Positions 32,844 through 43,179 of a stretch of 45,366 bases of DNA are shown here, piece after piece. This DNA comes from Paracoccaceae bacterium (lineage in GTDB: Bacteria > Pseudomonadota > Alphaproteobacteria > Rhodobacterales > Rhodobacteraceae), in the NCBI GenBank assembly GCA_026419405.1, contig JANZZL010000073.1, positions 1 through 45,366 of the forward strand, in the 5' to 3' direction. The notes under the pieces were generated by a model that saw nothing but the letters and a program-made list of their open reading frames with translations, made no database searches and had not been told where the DNA came from. Position 1 is the first letter of the stretch; each line of letters starts with the position of its first letter. The position numbers and the translations under genes are program-made.

Positions 32844-33620
32844 TCAGCCGTCGGCGAGCCAGGCGGCCACGCCGCCCGGCATCGGCGGCCGGAACCAGGC
32901 GGTCGCCCGTCCCTCCGGCCCGGCGGCGGCACCGGCGGCCCAGGGCGCGGTGCCGTGCAGCAGGAGCCGATGCAGCAGCACCGCCTCGCCGGGGCGGAGC
33001 GGCACCTCGATCCGCCGGCAGGTTTCGAACACCCGGCGGCGGGCGGCGGCATAGGCCTCGGTCACGTCCACCTCTGCCTCGCGCCCGGGCTGCGCGCCCC
33101 GCAGCGCCGCGGCGAAGGCCTCGCGCAGCACCGCATGACTGCCCTCCCACAGCACCAGCGGGCTCGCCCCGGGCCCGGCCTCGGTCAGCCCGATGCCGAG
33201 CACGAAGGCATGGGGCTCGCGCACGTGGCGGCGCCGGGCCGCGCCCTCGGCCAGGATCCCGTCGAGATGCGCCGCGTCGCGGTCGCGGCGGAAGCGGTGG
33301 GCGGCCTCGCTCTCCTGCGGGTCGCGGCCGGGGTAGCCCGGGAAGACGACCGAAAGCTGCGCCCGGTGCCAGGGCCCGCGCCAGCCGCTCGCCGTCACCG
33401 CCGCCCCGGCAAGCGGCGGGCCGCCGGGAAGCCGCCCGTCGGCGCCGTTCGGCAGGCTGTCCACGCCCACGAACCAGGTGCCGCCGTGCCGGAACCAGTG
33501 CGCCTGCGCGGGGTCGCGCAGCACCTGCGCCGCCGCCGCGGCGGCGGCCGCCGCCCAGGCCAGGGTCGCCGGTTCCGCCGCGAACCGCGCCCAGCCCGCC
33601 GGACCCAGACCCGCTACCAT
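32844..33620 (-). CDS. PhyH-like (phytanoyl-CoA dioxygenase family) protein, tentative
   Basis: The 258-residue protein has features of the Fe(II)/2-oxoglutarate PhyH family: HRAQLSVVFPGYPGRD, a PLVLWEGSHAVL segment like the G-S-H turn, and a distal GEAVLLHRLLLHGTAPW segment carrying a candidate iron-binding histidine. An N-terminal HWFRHGGTWFVGVDSLPNGA stretch is distinctive. A clear H-x-D pair is not obvious, so catalysis is uncertain. The ATG overlaps the end of the TauE/SafE gene by seven bases, implying co-expression. Substrate unknown. Confidence 0.7.
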   Translation of the reverse strand: MVAGLGPAGWARFAAEPATLAWAAAAAAAAAQVLRDPAQAHWFRHGGTWFVGVDSLPNGADGRLPGGPPLAGAAVTASGWRGPWHRAQLSVVFPGYPGRDPQESEAAHRFRRDRDAAHLDGILAEGAARRRHVREPHAFVLGIGLTEAGPGASPLVLWEGSHAVLREAFAAALRGAQPGREAEVDVTEAYAAARRRVFETCRRIEVPLRPGEAVLLHRLLLHGTAPWAAGAAAGPEGRATAWFRPPMPGGVAAWLADG

Positions 33621-34438
33621 CCCAGCGCCTTCCACAGCATGTTCGCCGCCACCAGCATCAGGAACAGCGCGAAGATCCGGCGCAGCCGCACCGCGTCGGT
33701 CGCATGTGCCAGACGCACGCCGAGCGGCGTCGTGACATAGGTCGTGGCGATCACCAGCAGGAACGCGGGCAGGTTCACCGCGCCGAAGGTCAGCGGCGGC
33801 CGGCCCTCGGGCGCGACCTCGAGCGCCAGGAACCCCGCGACGCCCGGCACCGCGATCGTCAGGCCGAAGCCCGCCGCCGTCGCCACCGCGCGGTGCATCG
33901 GCACGCCGTGCAGCGTCATCAGCGGCACGCCGAACGAGCCGCCGCCGATGCCCAGCAGCACCGAGAGGAAGCCCACCCCCGGCGCGAAGGCCCAGACCCG
34001 GCCGCCCTCGGGCATCCGCTCGCCCAGCCGCCAGTGCGGCCGGGCCAGCGCCATGTAGGCGGCGACCAGGAAGGCGAGCACCGCGAAGATCGCCTGCAGC
34101 GTGACCGTGCGCAGCCCGCTCGCGAAGGCCACGCCCGCAAGCGCGCCGACCGCGATGCCCGGCGCCCAGCGCCGCAGCGTCGGCCAGTCCACCGCGCCCT
34201 TCGCCGCATGCGCCAGCACCGACCGGGCCGAGGTGACGATGATCGTGGCGAGCGAGGTCGCCAGACAGATCTGCATCAGCTGCGGGCTGTGGTAGCCCAG
34301 CCCCCGGAAGACGTGGAAGAAGGCCGGAACCAGCACGATCCCGCCGCCGACGCCGAGGAGCCCGGCAAGCAGGCCCGCGAAGGCCCCCGCCGCCGCCAGG
34401 ATCAGGATCATCGGCAGAAGTTCGGCCATCCCCGGCAT
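33614..34438 (-). CDS. TauE/SafE family membrane permease
   Basis: This 274-residue protein has eight or so hydrophobic segments and the duplicated glycine-rich motif of the family: GLLAGLLGVGGGIVLVPAFF near the N-terminus and SVLLGIGGGSFGVPLMTLHG in the second half. TauE/SafE proteins are thought to export sulphonates, sulphite or organic acids. It is co-transcribed with the PhyH-like gene downstream. The substrate is not determinable from sequence. A second possible start (MAELLPM) lies three codons in. Confidence 0.92.
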   Translation of the reverse strand: MPGMAELLPMILILAAAGAFAGLLAGLLGVGGGIVLVPAFFHVFRGLGYHSPQLMQICLATSLATIIVTSARSVLAHAAKGAVDWPTLRRWAPGIAVGALAGVAFASGLRTVTLQAIFAVLAFLVAAYMALARPHWRLGERMPEGGRVWAFAPGVGFLSVLLGIGGGSFGVPLMTLHGVPMHRAVATAAGFGLTIAVPGVAGFLALEVAPEGRPPLTFGAVNLPAFLLVIATTYVTTPLGVRLAHATDAVRLRRIFALFLMLVAANMLWKALGW

Positions 34439-34507
34439 GCGCGCGCTCCCTCCGCTCCCGCTCCCGCCCTAGCCCGCCGCGGCGCCGGGCGCCAGAGGCA
34501 CGGCCGC

Positions 34508-35497
34508 TCAGGCGGCGAGCCGCGCCACCTCGGCCAGCGCGGCGTCGAGCACCTCGAGCCCCGCCCCCTCGCGCGGGCCGCGCTCGCTCAGGATGCGTCG
34601 CCAGCCCCGCGCCCCCGGCCGGCCGGCGAAGAGGCCCAGCATGTGCCGCGTCACCGCATGCAGCCGCCCGCCGCCGGCGAGGTGGCGCGCGATGTAGGGC
34701 CGCATCGCCTCCACCGCCTCCGCGGGGTCGGCGCAGGGCGGCCGGGCGCCGAAGATGCGCGCGTCGGCCGCGCCGAGGATCTCCCAGGGCGCGTGGTAGG
34801 CCGCCCGCCCGATCATCACCCCGTCCATGCCCGCGGCAAGCTGCGCCTCGGCCTCGTCGAGCGAGACGATCCCGCCGTTGACCGACAGGTGCAGATGCGG
34901 GAACGCCCGCTTCATCCGGTGCACGAGCGGGTAGTCGAGTGGCGGGATCTCGCGGTTCTCCTTCGGGCTCAGGCCCTGCAGCCAGGCCTTGCGGGCATGG
35001 ATGGCGAAGCGCCGCACCCCGGCGGCCGATACCGTTTCCAGAAATCGCGGCAATATCTCCTCGGGAACCTGATCGTCCACGCCGATGCGACACTTCACCG
35101 TCACCTCGACCCCCTGCGCGGCGATCATCGCCGCCACGCAGTCGGCGACAAGGCCGGGCCGCTGCATCAGCACCGCGCCGAAGCAGCCCGACTGCACCCG
35201 GTCCGAGGGGCAGCCGACGTTGAGGTTGATCTCGTCATAGCCCATCGCGGCCCCGATCCGCGCCGCCTCGGCCAGCTCCGCGGGCTCCGAGCCGCCGAGC
35301 TGGAGCGCGACCGGATGCTCCGCCGCATCGAAGCCCAGCAGCCGGTCCCGGTCGCCGTGGATCACCGCCGCGGCGGTCACCATCTCGGTGTAGAGCAGCG
35401 CCTGCGCCGAGAGCTGCCGGTGGAAGAACCGGCAGTGGCGGTCGGTCCAGTCCATCATCGGGGCGATGGCAAGCCTGGCGTTCCGGTCGATTCCCAT
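34508..35497 (-). CDS. dusA: tRNA-dihydrouridine(20/20a) synthase
   Basis: DusA reduces uridine 20/20a in tRNA D-loops using FMN and NADPH. The 329-residue protein shows [58 protein letters not shown] with the catalytic-type Cys in GCFGA, VKCRIGVDD and the FMN-site SVNGGI and GVMIGRAAYHAPW. The 5' end overlaps the 3' end of the LuxR-type gene by 43 bases. No strong ribosome site precedes the ATG, so coupling to the upstream gene is possible. Confidence 0.96.
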   Translation of the reverse strand: MGIDRNARLAIAPMMDWTDRHCRFFHRQLSAQALLYTEMVTAAAVIHGDRDRLLGFDAAEHPVALQLGGSEPAELAEAARIGAAMGYDEINLNVGCPSDRVQSGCFGAVLMQRPGLVADCVAAMIAAQGVEVTVKCRIGVDDQVPEEILPRFLETVSAAGVRRFAIHARKAWLQGLSPKENREIPPLDYPLVHRMKRAFPHLHLSVNGGIVSLDEAEAQLAAGMDGVMIGRAAYHAPWEILGAADARIFGARPPCADPAEAVEAMRPYIARHLAGGGRLHAVTRHMLGLFAGRPGARGWRRILSERGPREGAGLEVLDAALAEVARLAA

Positions 35498-36436
35498 CTC
35501 GTGCGCGCCCTGCCTCCGTCCCGGCCCCGCCCCGCTATAGCCGCTCCCGCGTCGGAAGGAAAACCGCCCGGCGCCGAGAGCACGGGCAGCAGCAGCCGGA
35601 AGAGCTCGCCCTGCGAGCTGATGCCGCAGCGGGCATAGAGCTGGCGGCGGAACACCTTGACCGTCTGCGGCGAGACCTGAAGCCTCAGCGCGATGGCCAG
35701 CGTCGAATGTCCGCGCAGGATCAGCAGCGCCACCTCCGCCTGCCGCGGCGAAAGCCGGATCCCGTGCCGCTCGCGCAGCGCCCGCGCCAGCCCCGCCGCG
35801 ACATCCGGCGGCGGCGCGGCGGCCGCCGGCACCTCGGCCCAGTGGCGTTCGGCCAGCGCCATCACCACCGGGGCGATGCGCCGGCAGGTCTCCAGATCGC
35901 GCGCCGCGAAGGGCGTGCCCGAGGTCGCGTCGCGGCCCAGCGCCAGCGCCAGGGTCACCCCCGGCCGGGGCCGCGCGATCACGTCGATCTCGTCGAGGAT
36001 CGTCGTCTGGCGGAAGTATTCGTTGTAGTAGCGCGAGCGGTGGAAGGCGTCGGGTGCCACCTCCGAAAGGCGGTAGACGCCGGGCGGGGCCTGCGTCCGG
36101 TGCAGTTCGTGGATCGGGTCGAGCAGGTAGGCCCCGGCCAGATACACCGCGTCGAGCTCGGCGAAGGCGCGCGGCTCGGCGGCGTGCCGCCACAGCGCCA
36201 GCGGCGCCCCGGCGCTGCGGAAGGCCAGCACGACCAGGTTGTCGGCCCGCGTCGCCCGCTGCAGGAAGGCCCAGAGCGCGGCCTCGAACCCCGGTGCGCC
36301 GCAGCGGCGCACCGCCTCGGCCAGCGCGACCTCCGCGGCATTGGGCAGGGGCGTCAGGCATACCTCCCCGGGGGTATATACCCCCTGATGCGTTCCCCCT
36401 AGGGTGCGATCCGCTTCCTCGGGGGTATCGGGCAGC

Positions 36437-36438
<2 letters not shown>
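35455..36438 (-). CDS. LuxR-type HTH transcriptional regulator
   Basis: The protein has an N-terminal sensor-like region ([20 protein letters not shown] and [20 protein letters not shown]) and a C-terminal LuxR/FixJ helix-turn-helix: [20 protein letters not shown], then [21 protein letters not shown] 40-residue tail after the HTH overlaps dusA and looks unconserved. The start is uncertain: ATG 36438 sits in CATG shared head to head with the transporter ATG; ATG 36456 is further upstream; a CTG at 36357 has an ideal GGGGAGG before it and would leave the palindrome outside the gene. It probably regulates the divergent transport and catabolic operon. Confidence 0.82.
36370..36385. promoter_or_regulatory. 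palindromic operator between regulator and transporter
   Basis: GGGGGTATATACCCCC is a perfect 16-base palindrome. A half-site GGGGGTAT recurs at 36421-36428, about 50 bases away (five helical turns). The arrangement suits cooperative binding by the divergent LuxR-type regulator or by the RpiR-type regulator at the end of the cluster. No good sigma70 hexamers are visible, so an activator-dependent promoter is possible. Confidence 0.6.
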
Positions 36439-37494
<1,056 letters not shown>

Positions 37495-37495
<1 letters not shown>

Positions 37496-38448
37496 TGGCG
37501 GGGGCCGGGCAGCCGGGGGCCGCGGGCGGTGCGGGGCCGGCGTCGGGCTCGGGGGCCGAGGCGGTGGGCTACCGACGGCTCGTGGTGCCGCTTCTCGTTC
37601 CCGCCTGGGCGGTGGTGGGGCTCTTCATGGTCCTGCCGGTGGCGCTGATGGTGGTCTACTCGTTCCTGACGCGCGAGTTCCGGGGCGGCGTCACGTGGGA
37701 ATTCACGCTGGCCGCCTACGACCAGTTCTTCGTCAACCGCGGCCTGTTCGGCGACGAGCCCCCCCGGCTCGAATGGACCTACATCACGATCTTCTGGCGC
37801 TCGATCTGGCAGGCGGCGCTGGCCACGCTCCTCTGCCTCGCGATCGGCTTCCCGACCGCCTGGTTCATCGCCACGCGGCCGCGCGCCAGCCGCGGGGTCT
37901 GGCTGTTCCTGATCACCATTCCCTACTGGGTCAACCTGCTGATCCGCACCGTGTCCTTGCGCTTCATCCTGCGCGACAACGGGCCCTTGAACGAGGCGCT
38001 GCTGGCGCTCGGCGTCATCTCGAAGCCGCTCGGCATCATCAACACCGACCTCGCGGTGCAGCTCGGGCTGTTCTACAGCTACCTGCCCTTCATGGTGCTG
38101 CCGATCTACGCCGCGGTCGAGCGCTACGACCACCGCCTGTCCGAGGCCGCGGCCGACCTGCACGCGGGCCGCTGGACGATCCTGCGCGAGATCGTGATCC
38201 CCGCGATCCGGCCCGGCATCGTGGCAGGCTGCATCCTGGTGTTCGTGCCCTGCCTCGGCGCCTTCCTCGCCCCCGACCTGCTCGGGGGCGCGCGCAACTT
38301 CATGATCGGCAGCCTGATCGACGAGCAGTTCCGCGGCAGCCAGGGCAACTGGCCCTTCGGCGCGGCCTGCGCGGTGATCCTGATGACGATGGTGCTGGCG
38401 GTGCTGATCGCCCAGGCGCGCGCCGCCCTGCGGGGGGCCGGCCGGTGA
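37495..38448 (+). CDS. polyamine-type ABC transporter permease (PotB-like)
   Basis: The 317-residue protein has a Gly/Ala-rich cytoplasmic N-terminus and six predicted membrane helices beginning with [20 protein letters not shown]. The permease EAA-type loop is [20 protein letters not shown]. The sequence resembles PotB/PotH spermidine-putrescine permeases. It is coupled to the ATPase gene at its start and to the second permease at its end (GTGA). Confidence 0.93.
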
Positions 38449-39245
38449 GGGGCGTGCGCCACTACCCCGGCTTCGGCGCGGCGGCCGCCGCCTGCCTCGT
38501 CCTGCTCTATGCGCCGCTGATCGTGGTCACCGCCTACAGCTTCAACGCCTCGACCTCGATCACCGCCTGGGGCGGCTTCTCCTGGCGCTGGTATGTCGAT
38601 GTCTTCACCGGGCCCGAGGCCGGCCGCTTCGGCCTGGCGGCGCGCAACTCGCTGATCATCGCCTCGGTCGCGGCCACGCTCGCCACCCTGATCGCCACCG
38701 CCGCCGCCGTGGCGATGATCCGCGGCGGCGCCTTCCGCGGCCGCACCGTCACCTATGCGCTGATCAACCTGCCGCTGCTCGTGCCCGAGATGGTGATCGC
38801 GGTGGCCTCGCTGATCTTCTTCACCCTGATCGGCCTGCCGCCGGGGCTCCTGACCATCCTGATCGCGCATGTCACCTTCTGCATCCCCTTCGCCTACCTG
38901 CCGATCGCGGCGCGGCTCTCGGGCATCGAGCCGGGCTTCGAGGCGGCCGCGCGTGACCTCTACGCCAGCCGCTGGCAGGCCTTCCGGCTGGTGCTGCTAC
39001 CGCTCCTCGGCCCCGGCATCGTCTCGGGGTTCCTGCTGGCCTTCATCATCTCGCTCGACGACTTCATCATCACCAACTTCGTCAAGGGCGCGGGGATGGA
39101 GACCCTGCCGACCGCGATCTACGGATCGGTCAAGCAGGGCATCAAGCCCAACATCATGGCGATCTCGACGCTGATGCTGCTGACCTCGATCGCCTTCGTC
39201 ACCCTGAGCTACGCCGTCAACCGCATCGGACAGAAGACCCGCTGA
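38445..39245 (+). CDS. polyamine-type ABC transporter permease (PotC-like)
   Basis: The 266-residue permease starts at a GTG that overlaps the previous stop by four bases. It has six helices from [20 protein letters not shown] to the end and the EAA-type loop [20 protein letters not shown]. The C-terminal [20 protein letters not shown] is a hallmark of PotC/PotI proteins. It forms the transmembrane pore with the preceding permease. Confidence 0.93.
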   Translation: MRGVRHYPGFGAAAAACLVLLYAPLIVVTAYSFNASTSITAWGGFSWRWYVDVFTGPEAGRFGLAARNSLIIASVAATLATLIATAAAVAMIRGGAFRGRTVTYALINLPLLVPEMVIAVASLIFFTLIGLPPGLLTILIAHVTFCIPFAYLPIAARLSGIEPGFEAAARDLYASRWQAFRLVLLPLLGPGIVSGFLLAFIISLDDFIITNFVKGAGMETLPTAIYGSVKQGIKPNIMAISTLMLLTSIAFVTLSYAVNRIGQKTR

Positions 39246-39260
39246 CCAACAGGAGGACCC

Positions 39261-40277
39261 ATGAAACGCCTCGTCGCGCTCGCCGCGCTGATCGCCACCC
39301 CCGCCTTCGCGGAAGGCGAGCTCAAGCTCTACAACTGGTTCGAGTACATCCCGCAGGAGCTGCTCGACAAGTTCGAGGCCGAGACCGGCATCGACGTGAC
39401 CATGGACACCTACGATTCCAACGAGGCGCTGCTTGCCGCGCTGAAGGCGGGCAAGCTCGGCCAGTACGACCTCGCCGTGCCCGGCGACTACATGGTCAGG
39501 ATCATGGCCGACGAGGGGCTGCTCGACACCATCGCCGAGGGCGAGCTCGCCAACCGGGGCAACATCGACCCGCAGTGGCTCGACGTGCCCTTCGACCCCG
39601 GCCGCAGGCACTCGATCCCCTACCAGTGGGGCTCGACCGCCTTCGCCGTCAACCGCGACGTCTACCAGGGCGACATCTCGACGCTCGGCATCATCTTCGA
39701 CCCGCCCGAGGAGCTGCGCGGGCGCATCAACGTGCTCGACAGCCAGGGCGAGGTGCTGACGCTGGGGTCGATCTACCTCGGCATCCCGCAGTGCACGCAG
39801 GACCGCGCGCAGCTCAAGGCGCTCTCCGACATGCTCATGGCCGCCAAGGCGCACTGGGCCTCCTTCGGCTCCGACATCGCCAAGGACGTGCTGGTCTCGG
39901 GCGACGCCGCGGCGGGCATGATCTACAACGGCTTCGCCGCCAAGGCGCGGGCCGAAGGGGCGAACGTCGAATACGCCTTCCCGCGCGAGGGCTACGTCGT
40001 CTGGATGGACAACGTGGTGCTGCTGAAGGATGCGCCCAACCGCGCCAATGCGCTGAAGTTCATGGACTTCCTGCTCGAACCCGAGAACGCCGCGGCGGTG
40101 ACCAACTATGCCGCCTACGCCCCCGGCGTGCTCGGCACCGAGCCCTTCCTCGACCCGGCGATCACCGAAGCGCCCGAGAACAACCCGCCCGAGGGCCAGA
40201 AGGGCTTCTTCATCGAGGCCTGCGACGAGGCGACCCAGCGGCTCTACGACGCGATCTGGACCAACCTCAAGAAGTGA
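39261..40277 (+). CDS. polyamine-type periplasmic binding protein (PotD-like)
   Basis: The 338-residue protein has a signal peptide (MKRLVALAALIATPAFA, cleavage about residue 17) and the PotD/PotF pattern: GELKLYNWFEYIPQELLDKF, TYDSNEALLAALKAG, DLAVPGDYMVRIM, PYQWGSTAFAVNRD and IYNGFAAKARAEGANVEYAF. AGGAGG lies upstream of the ATG. This family binds putrescine, spermidine and also other amines or betaine-like compounds, so the ligand is not settled. Confidence 0.94.
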   Translation: MKRLVALAALIATPAFAEGELKLYNWFEYIPQELLDKFEAETGIDVTMDTYDSNEALLAALKAGKLGQYDLAVPGDYMVRIMADEGLLDTIAEGELANRGNIDPQWLDVPFDPGRRHSIPYQWGSTAFAVNRDVYQGDISTLGIIFDPPEELRGRINVLDSQGEVLTLGSIYLGIPQCTQDRAQLKALSDMLMAAKAHWASFGSDIAKDVLVSGDAAAGMIYNGFAAKARAEGANVEYAFPREGYVVWMDNVVLLKDAPNRANALKFMDFLLEPENAAAVTNYAAYAPGVLGTEPFLDPAITEAPENNPPEGQKGFFIEACDEATQRLYDAIWTNLKK

Positions 40278-40290
40278 CGCAACCCGCCGC

Positions 40291-40320
40291 CCGCCCGCCC
40301 CGCCGGGGGCCGGCGGGCGG
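40291..40320 (+). terminator. stem-loop between binding-protein and amidase genes
   Basis: CCGCCCGCC (40291-40299) pairs with GGCGGGCGG (40312-40320), followed by TTCCC. It lies 14 bases after the transporter operon. It may stabilise the transporter mRNA and partly terminate it, lowering expression of the enzymes relative to the abundant binding protein. Confidence 0.5.
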
Positions 40321-40341
40321 TTCCCGGAGGGACACGACCCG

Positions 40342-41100
40342 ATGCGCCTCGCCCTGCTCCAGGCCCCCTCGCCCGGCGGCGACATCGACGGCGCCTGCGC
40401 CGAGGCCGAGGCGGCGCTCGCCGCCGCCGCCGCCCAGGGCGCCGCCGCGCTGGTGCTGCCCGAGACCTTCCTTCCGGGCTACAACCTGCCCGACATCGCC
40501 GCACGGGCGCTGACGCCCGACAGCGCGCCGCTGCGGCGCCTCGCCGAGGCCGCGCGACGCCACGCAACCGCCCTCGTCGTCGGCTTCGCCGAACGCGCGG
40601 CAGGGCGGATCCACAACTCCGCCGTCTGCTTCGGCGCCGACGGAAGCTGCCTTGCCCACTACCGCAAGGTGCAGCTCTACGGCCCCCGCGAAAAGGCGAT
40701 CTACACCCCCGGCGAGGCCTTCGCCAGCTTCGCGCTCGGATCCGAAAATGCAGCGCTTCTAATATGTTACGACGTGGAATTCGCACCGCACGTGAAGACG
40801 CTGGCCGACCGCGGCGTGACCCTCCTGCTCGTCCCAACCGCCAACATGGCGCCCTTCACCCATGTCGTGCGCCACACCGTTCCGGCGATGGCGGCCAACC
40901 ACGGGGTGAGCATCGTCTATGCCAACCTCTGCGGACAGGAGGGCGAGCTGAGCTACGTCGGCGGCTCGCTCATCGCCGGCCCGCATGGCGAGATCCTCGC
41001 CCAGGCGGGCGAGACGCGGGCGCTTCTCGTCGCCGATCTGCCGCCGCGCGATCCTGCGCGTCTGTCCACCCAGTCCGCCGACCTGAGGCAGCCCGCATGA
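40342..41100 (+). CDS. nitrilase-superfamily carbon-nitrogen hydrolase
   Basis: This 252-residue enzyme has the full catalytic triad of the superfamily: Glu41 in LPETFLPGY, Lys109 in YRKVQLYGP and Cys142 in ICYDVEF. Members hydrolyse amides, carbamoyl groups or nitriles. Nitrilase-type C-N hydrolases in amine-catabolic loci often cleave N-carbamoyl-putrescine or amide intermediates, so a comparable role here is inferred. GGAGG precedes the ATG, and the stop overlaps the next gene by four bases (ATGA). Confidence 0.9.
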   Translation: MRLALLQAPSPGGDIDGACAEAEAALAAAAAQGAAALVLPETFLPGYNLPDIAARALTPDSAPLRRLAEAARRHATALVVGFAERAAGRIHNSAVCFGADGSCLAHYRKVQLYGPREKAIYTPGEAFASFALGSENAALLICYDVEFAPHVKTLADRGVTLLLVPTANMAPFTHVVRHTVPAMAANHGVSIVYANLCGQEGELSYVGGSLIAGPHGEILAQAGETRALLVADLPPRDPARLSTQSADLRQPA

Positions 41101-43172
41101 CCCGGCCCCCCCGCTACGACGTGCTGTTCGAGCCGGTCCGCATCGGCCCCAAGGTGGCCAGGAACCGCTTCTGGCAGGTGCCGCACTGCAACGGCGGCGG
41201 CTACCGCGACCCCTCGGCCGTGGCCGAGATGCGGCGCACCAAGGCCGAGGGCGGCTGGGGCGTGATCTTCACCGAGCAGACCGAGATCCACCACAGCTCC
41301 GAGATCACCCCCTTCATCGAGCAGCACCTGTGGGACGACCGCGACATCCCCGCCCTCGCCCGCATCGCCGAGGCGATGAAGTCGCACGGCGCGCTCGCCG
41401 GCATCCAGCTCGCCTACTCGGGGATCAACGGGCCCAACTTCTACACCCGCGAGGTGCCGCTCGCGGTGACCGGCGGGCCGATCCTGACCTTCACCCCCGA
41501 CCCGGTGCAGGCCCGCACCCTCGACCTGGCCGACATCGCCGACATCCGCCGCTGGTTCGCCAATGCCGCGCGGCGGGCGCGCACCGCCGGCTTCGACCTC
41601 ATCTGCCTCTACGGCGCGCACGGCTTCGGCATCTTCCAGCACTTCCTGTCGCGCGCCACCAACCGGCGGACCGACGCCTACGGCGGCGCGCTTGCCAACC
41701 GCGCCCGCTTCCTCGTCGAGACGGTCGAGGCGGTGCGCGAGGCGACGAAGGGCGAACTCGCGGTCACCTTCCGCCTCTCCCTGCACGAGGAGGGGCCCGA
41801 GGGCTTCTCCAACGCCGAGCTGCGCGAGCTGATCGCGCTCCACCCCACGCTGCCCGACGCCTGGGACCTCGCCCAGGGCACATGGGAGGCCTGCTCGGGC
41901 CCCTCGCGCTTCGTCGAGGAGGGCGCGCAGGAGGCCCTCGTCGCCGGCATCAGGGAGCTCACGCCGCAGCCGGTGGTGGGCGTGGGCCGCTTCACCTCGC
42001 CCGATGCGATGGTGCGGCAGGTCAAGGCCGGCATCCTCGACTTCATCGGCGCCGCGCGGCCCTCGATCGCCGACCCCTTCCTGCCCCGCAAGATCGAGGA
42101 GGGCCGCCTCGACGAGATCCGCGAATGCATCGGCTGCAACATCTGCATCACCGGCGACATGACCTCCTCGCCCAGCCGCTGCACGCAGAACACCGCCTTC
42201 ATGGAGGAATGGCGCAAGGGCTGGCACCCCGAGCGGCCGACGCCGAAGGGGCCCTCTGGCCGGGTGCTGGTCGTCGGCGCGGGGCCGGCAGGGCTCGAGG
42301 CCGCGCTCCAGGCGGGGCGGCGCGGCTACGAGGTGATGCTGGCCGAGGCCGGCACCGTGCTGGGCGGCCGGGTGGCGCGCGAACGCCGCCTGCCGGGCCT
42401 CTCGGCCTGGGGCCGGGTGGCCGACTGGCGCACCGGGCAGATCGCGCCGATGCCCAACGTGCAGGTGTTCCCCGGCAGCCGGCTCACCGCCGACGACATC
42501 CTCGGGCTCGAGGTCGAGCACGTCGCCATCGCCACCGGGGCGCGCTGGCGCCGCGACGCGGTGGCACGCTTCCACCTCGCCCCCATCCCGACCGACCCGG
42601 GCATGCCGGTCTTCACCCCCGACGACCTGATGGAGGGCGGCGGCCCGACGGGCGGGCGCGTCACCGTCTATGACGACGACCACTTCTACATGGGCTCGGT
42701 GCTGGCCGAACTGCTGGTCGCGCGCGGCTGCACGGTGGATCTCGTGACGCCCTCGGCGCTGGTCGCGGAATGGACGAGGAACACCCTCGAACAGGGCCGC
42801 ATCACCCGCCGCCTGATCGGCCTCGGCGTGCGGCTGCACCGCAACCTCGCGCCGGTGGCGGTGGGGCCCGATGCCGTGACGCTCGCCTGCACCTACAGCG
42901 GCGCCACGCACGAGCTGCCTGCCGCCGCCGTGGTGATGGTGACAAGCCGCCTGCCCGAGGACCGGCTCTGGCGCGATCTCCGCGCGCGCGACTGGCGCGG
43001 GGCGGGCATCGCCAGCCTGAAGCTCATCGGCGATGCCGCCGCGCCGGGGCCCATCGCCTGGGCGACCTACGCGGGCCGCGCCTGGGCCGAGGGGATCGAC
43101 GCCCCCGACCGCGGCGATGCGCTCCCCTTCCGCCGCGAGATCGCGGCGCTCGAACCCGACCTGGCCTTCTGA
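41097..43172 (+). CDS. trimethylamine/dimethylamine dehydrogenase-like iron-sulphur flavoprotein
   Basis: The 691-residue protein matches TMADH-family architecture: an FMN-binding TIM barrel (1-340), a [4Fe-4S] motif (C344, C347, C350, C362 in ECIGCNICITGD) and an FAD/nucleotide-binding half starting with VVGAGPAG at 392-399. Cys31 in RNRFWQVPHC aligns with the cysteine that covalently binds FMN in TMADH. TMADH Tyr60 aligns with Gln61 here, as I recall for dimethylamine dehydrogenase. The Tyr172 and His175 of the active-site group are present, but the aspartate partner is not evident. It likely oxidatively dealkylates a secondary amine or N-methyl amino acid. Confidence 0.88.
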   Translation: MTRPPRYDVLFEPVRIGPKVARNRFWQVPHCNGGGYRDPSAVAEMRRTKAEGGWGVIFTEQTEIHHSSEITPFIEQHLWDDRDIPALARIAEAMKSHGALAGIQLAYSGINGPNFYTREVPLAVTGGPILTFTPDPVQARTLDLADIADIRRWFANAARRARTAGFDLICLYGAHGFGIFQHFLSRATNRRTDAYGGALANRARFLVETVEAVREATKGELAVTFRLSLHEEGPEGFSNAELRELIALHPTLPDAWDLAQGTWEACSGPSRFVEEGAQEALVAGIRELTPQPVVGVGRFTSPDAMVRQVKAGILDFIGAARPSIADPFLPRKIEEGRLDEIRECIGCNICITGDMTSSPSRCTQNTAFMEEWRKGWHPERPTPKGPSGRVLVVGAGPAGLEAALQAGRRGYEVMLAEAGTVLGGRVARERRLPGLSAWGRVADWRTGQIAPMPNVQVFPGSRLTADDILGLEVEHVAIATGARWRRDAVARFHLAPIPTDPGMPVFTPDDLMEGGGPTGGRVTVYDDDHFYMGSVLAELLVARGCTVDLVTPSALVAEWTRNTLEQGRITRRLIGLGVRLHRNLAPVAVGPDAVTLACTYSGATHELPAAAVVMVTSRLPEDRLWRDLRARDWRGAGIASLKLIGDAAAPGPIAWATYAGRAWAEGIDAPDRGDALPFRREIAALEPDLAF

Positions 43173-43179
43173 GACCGCC

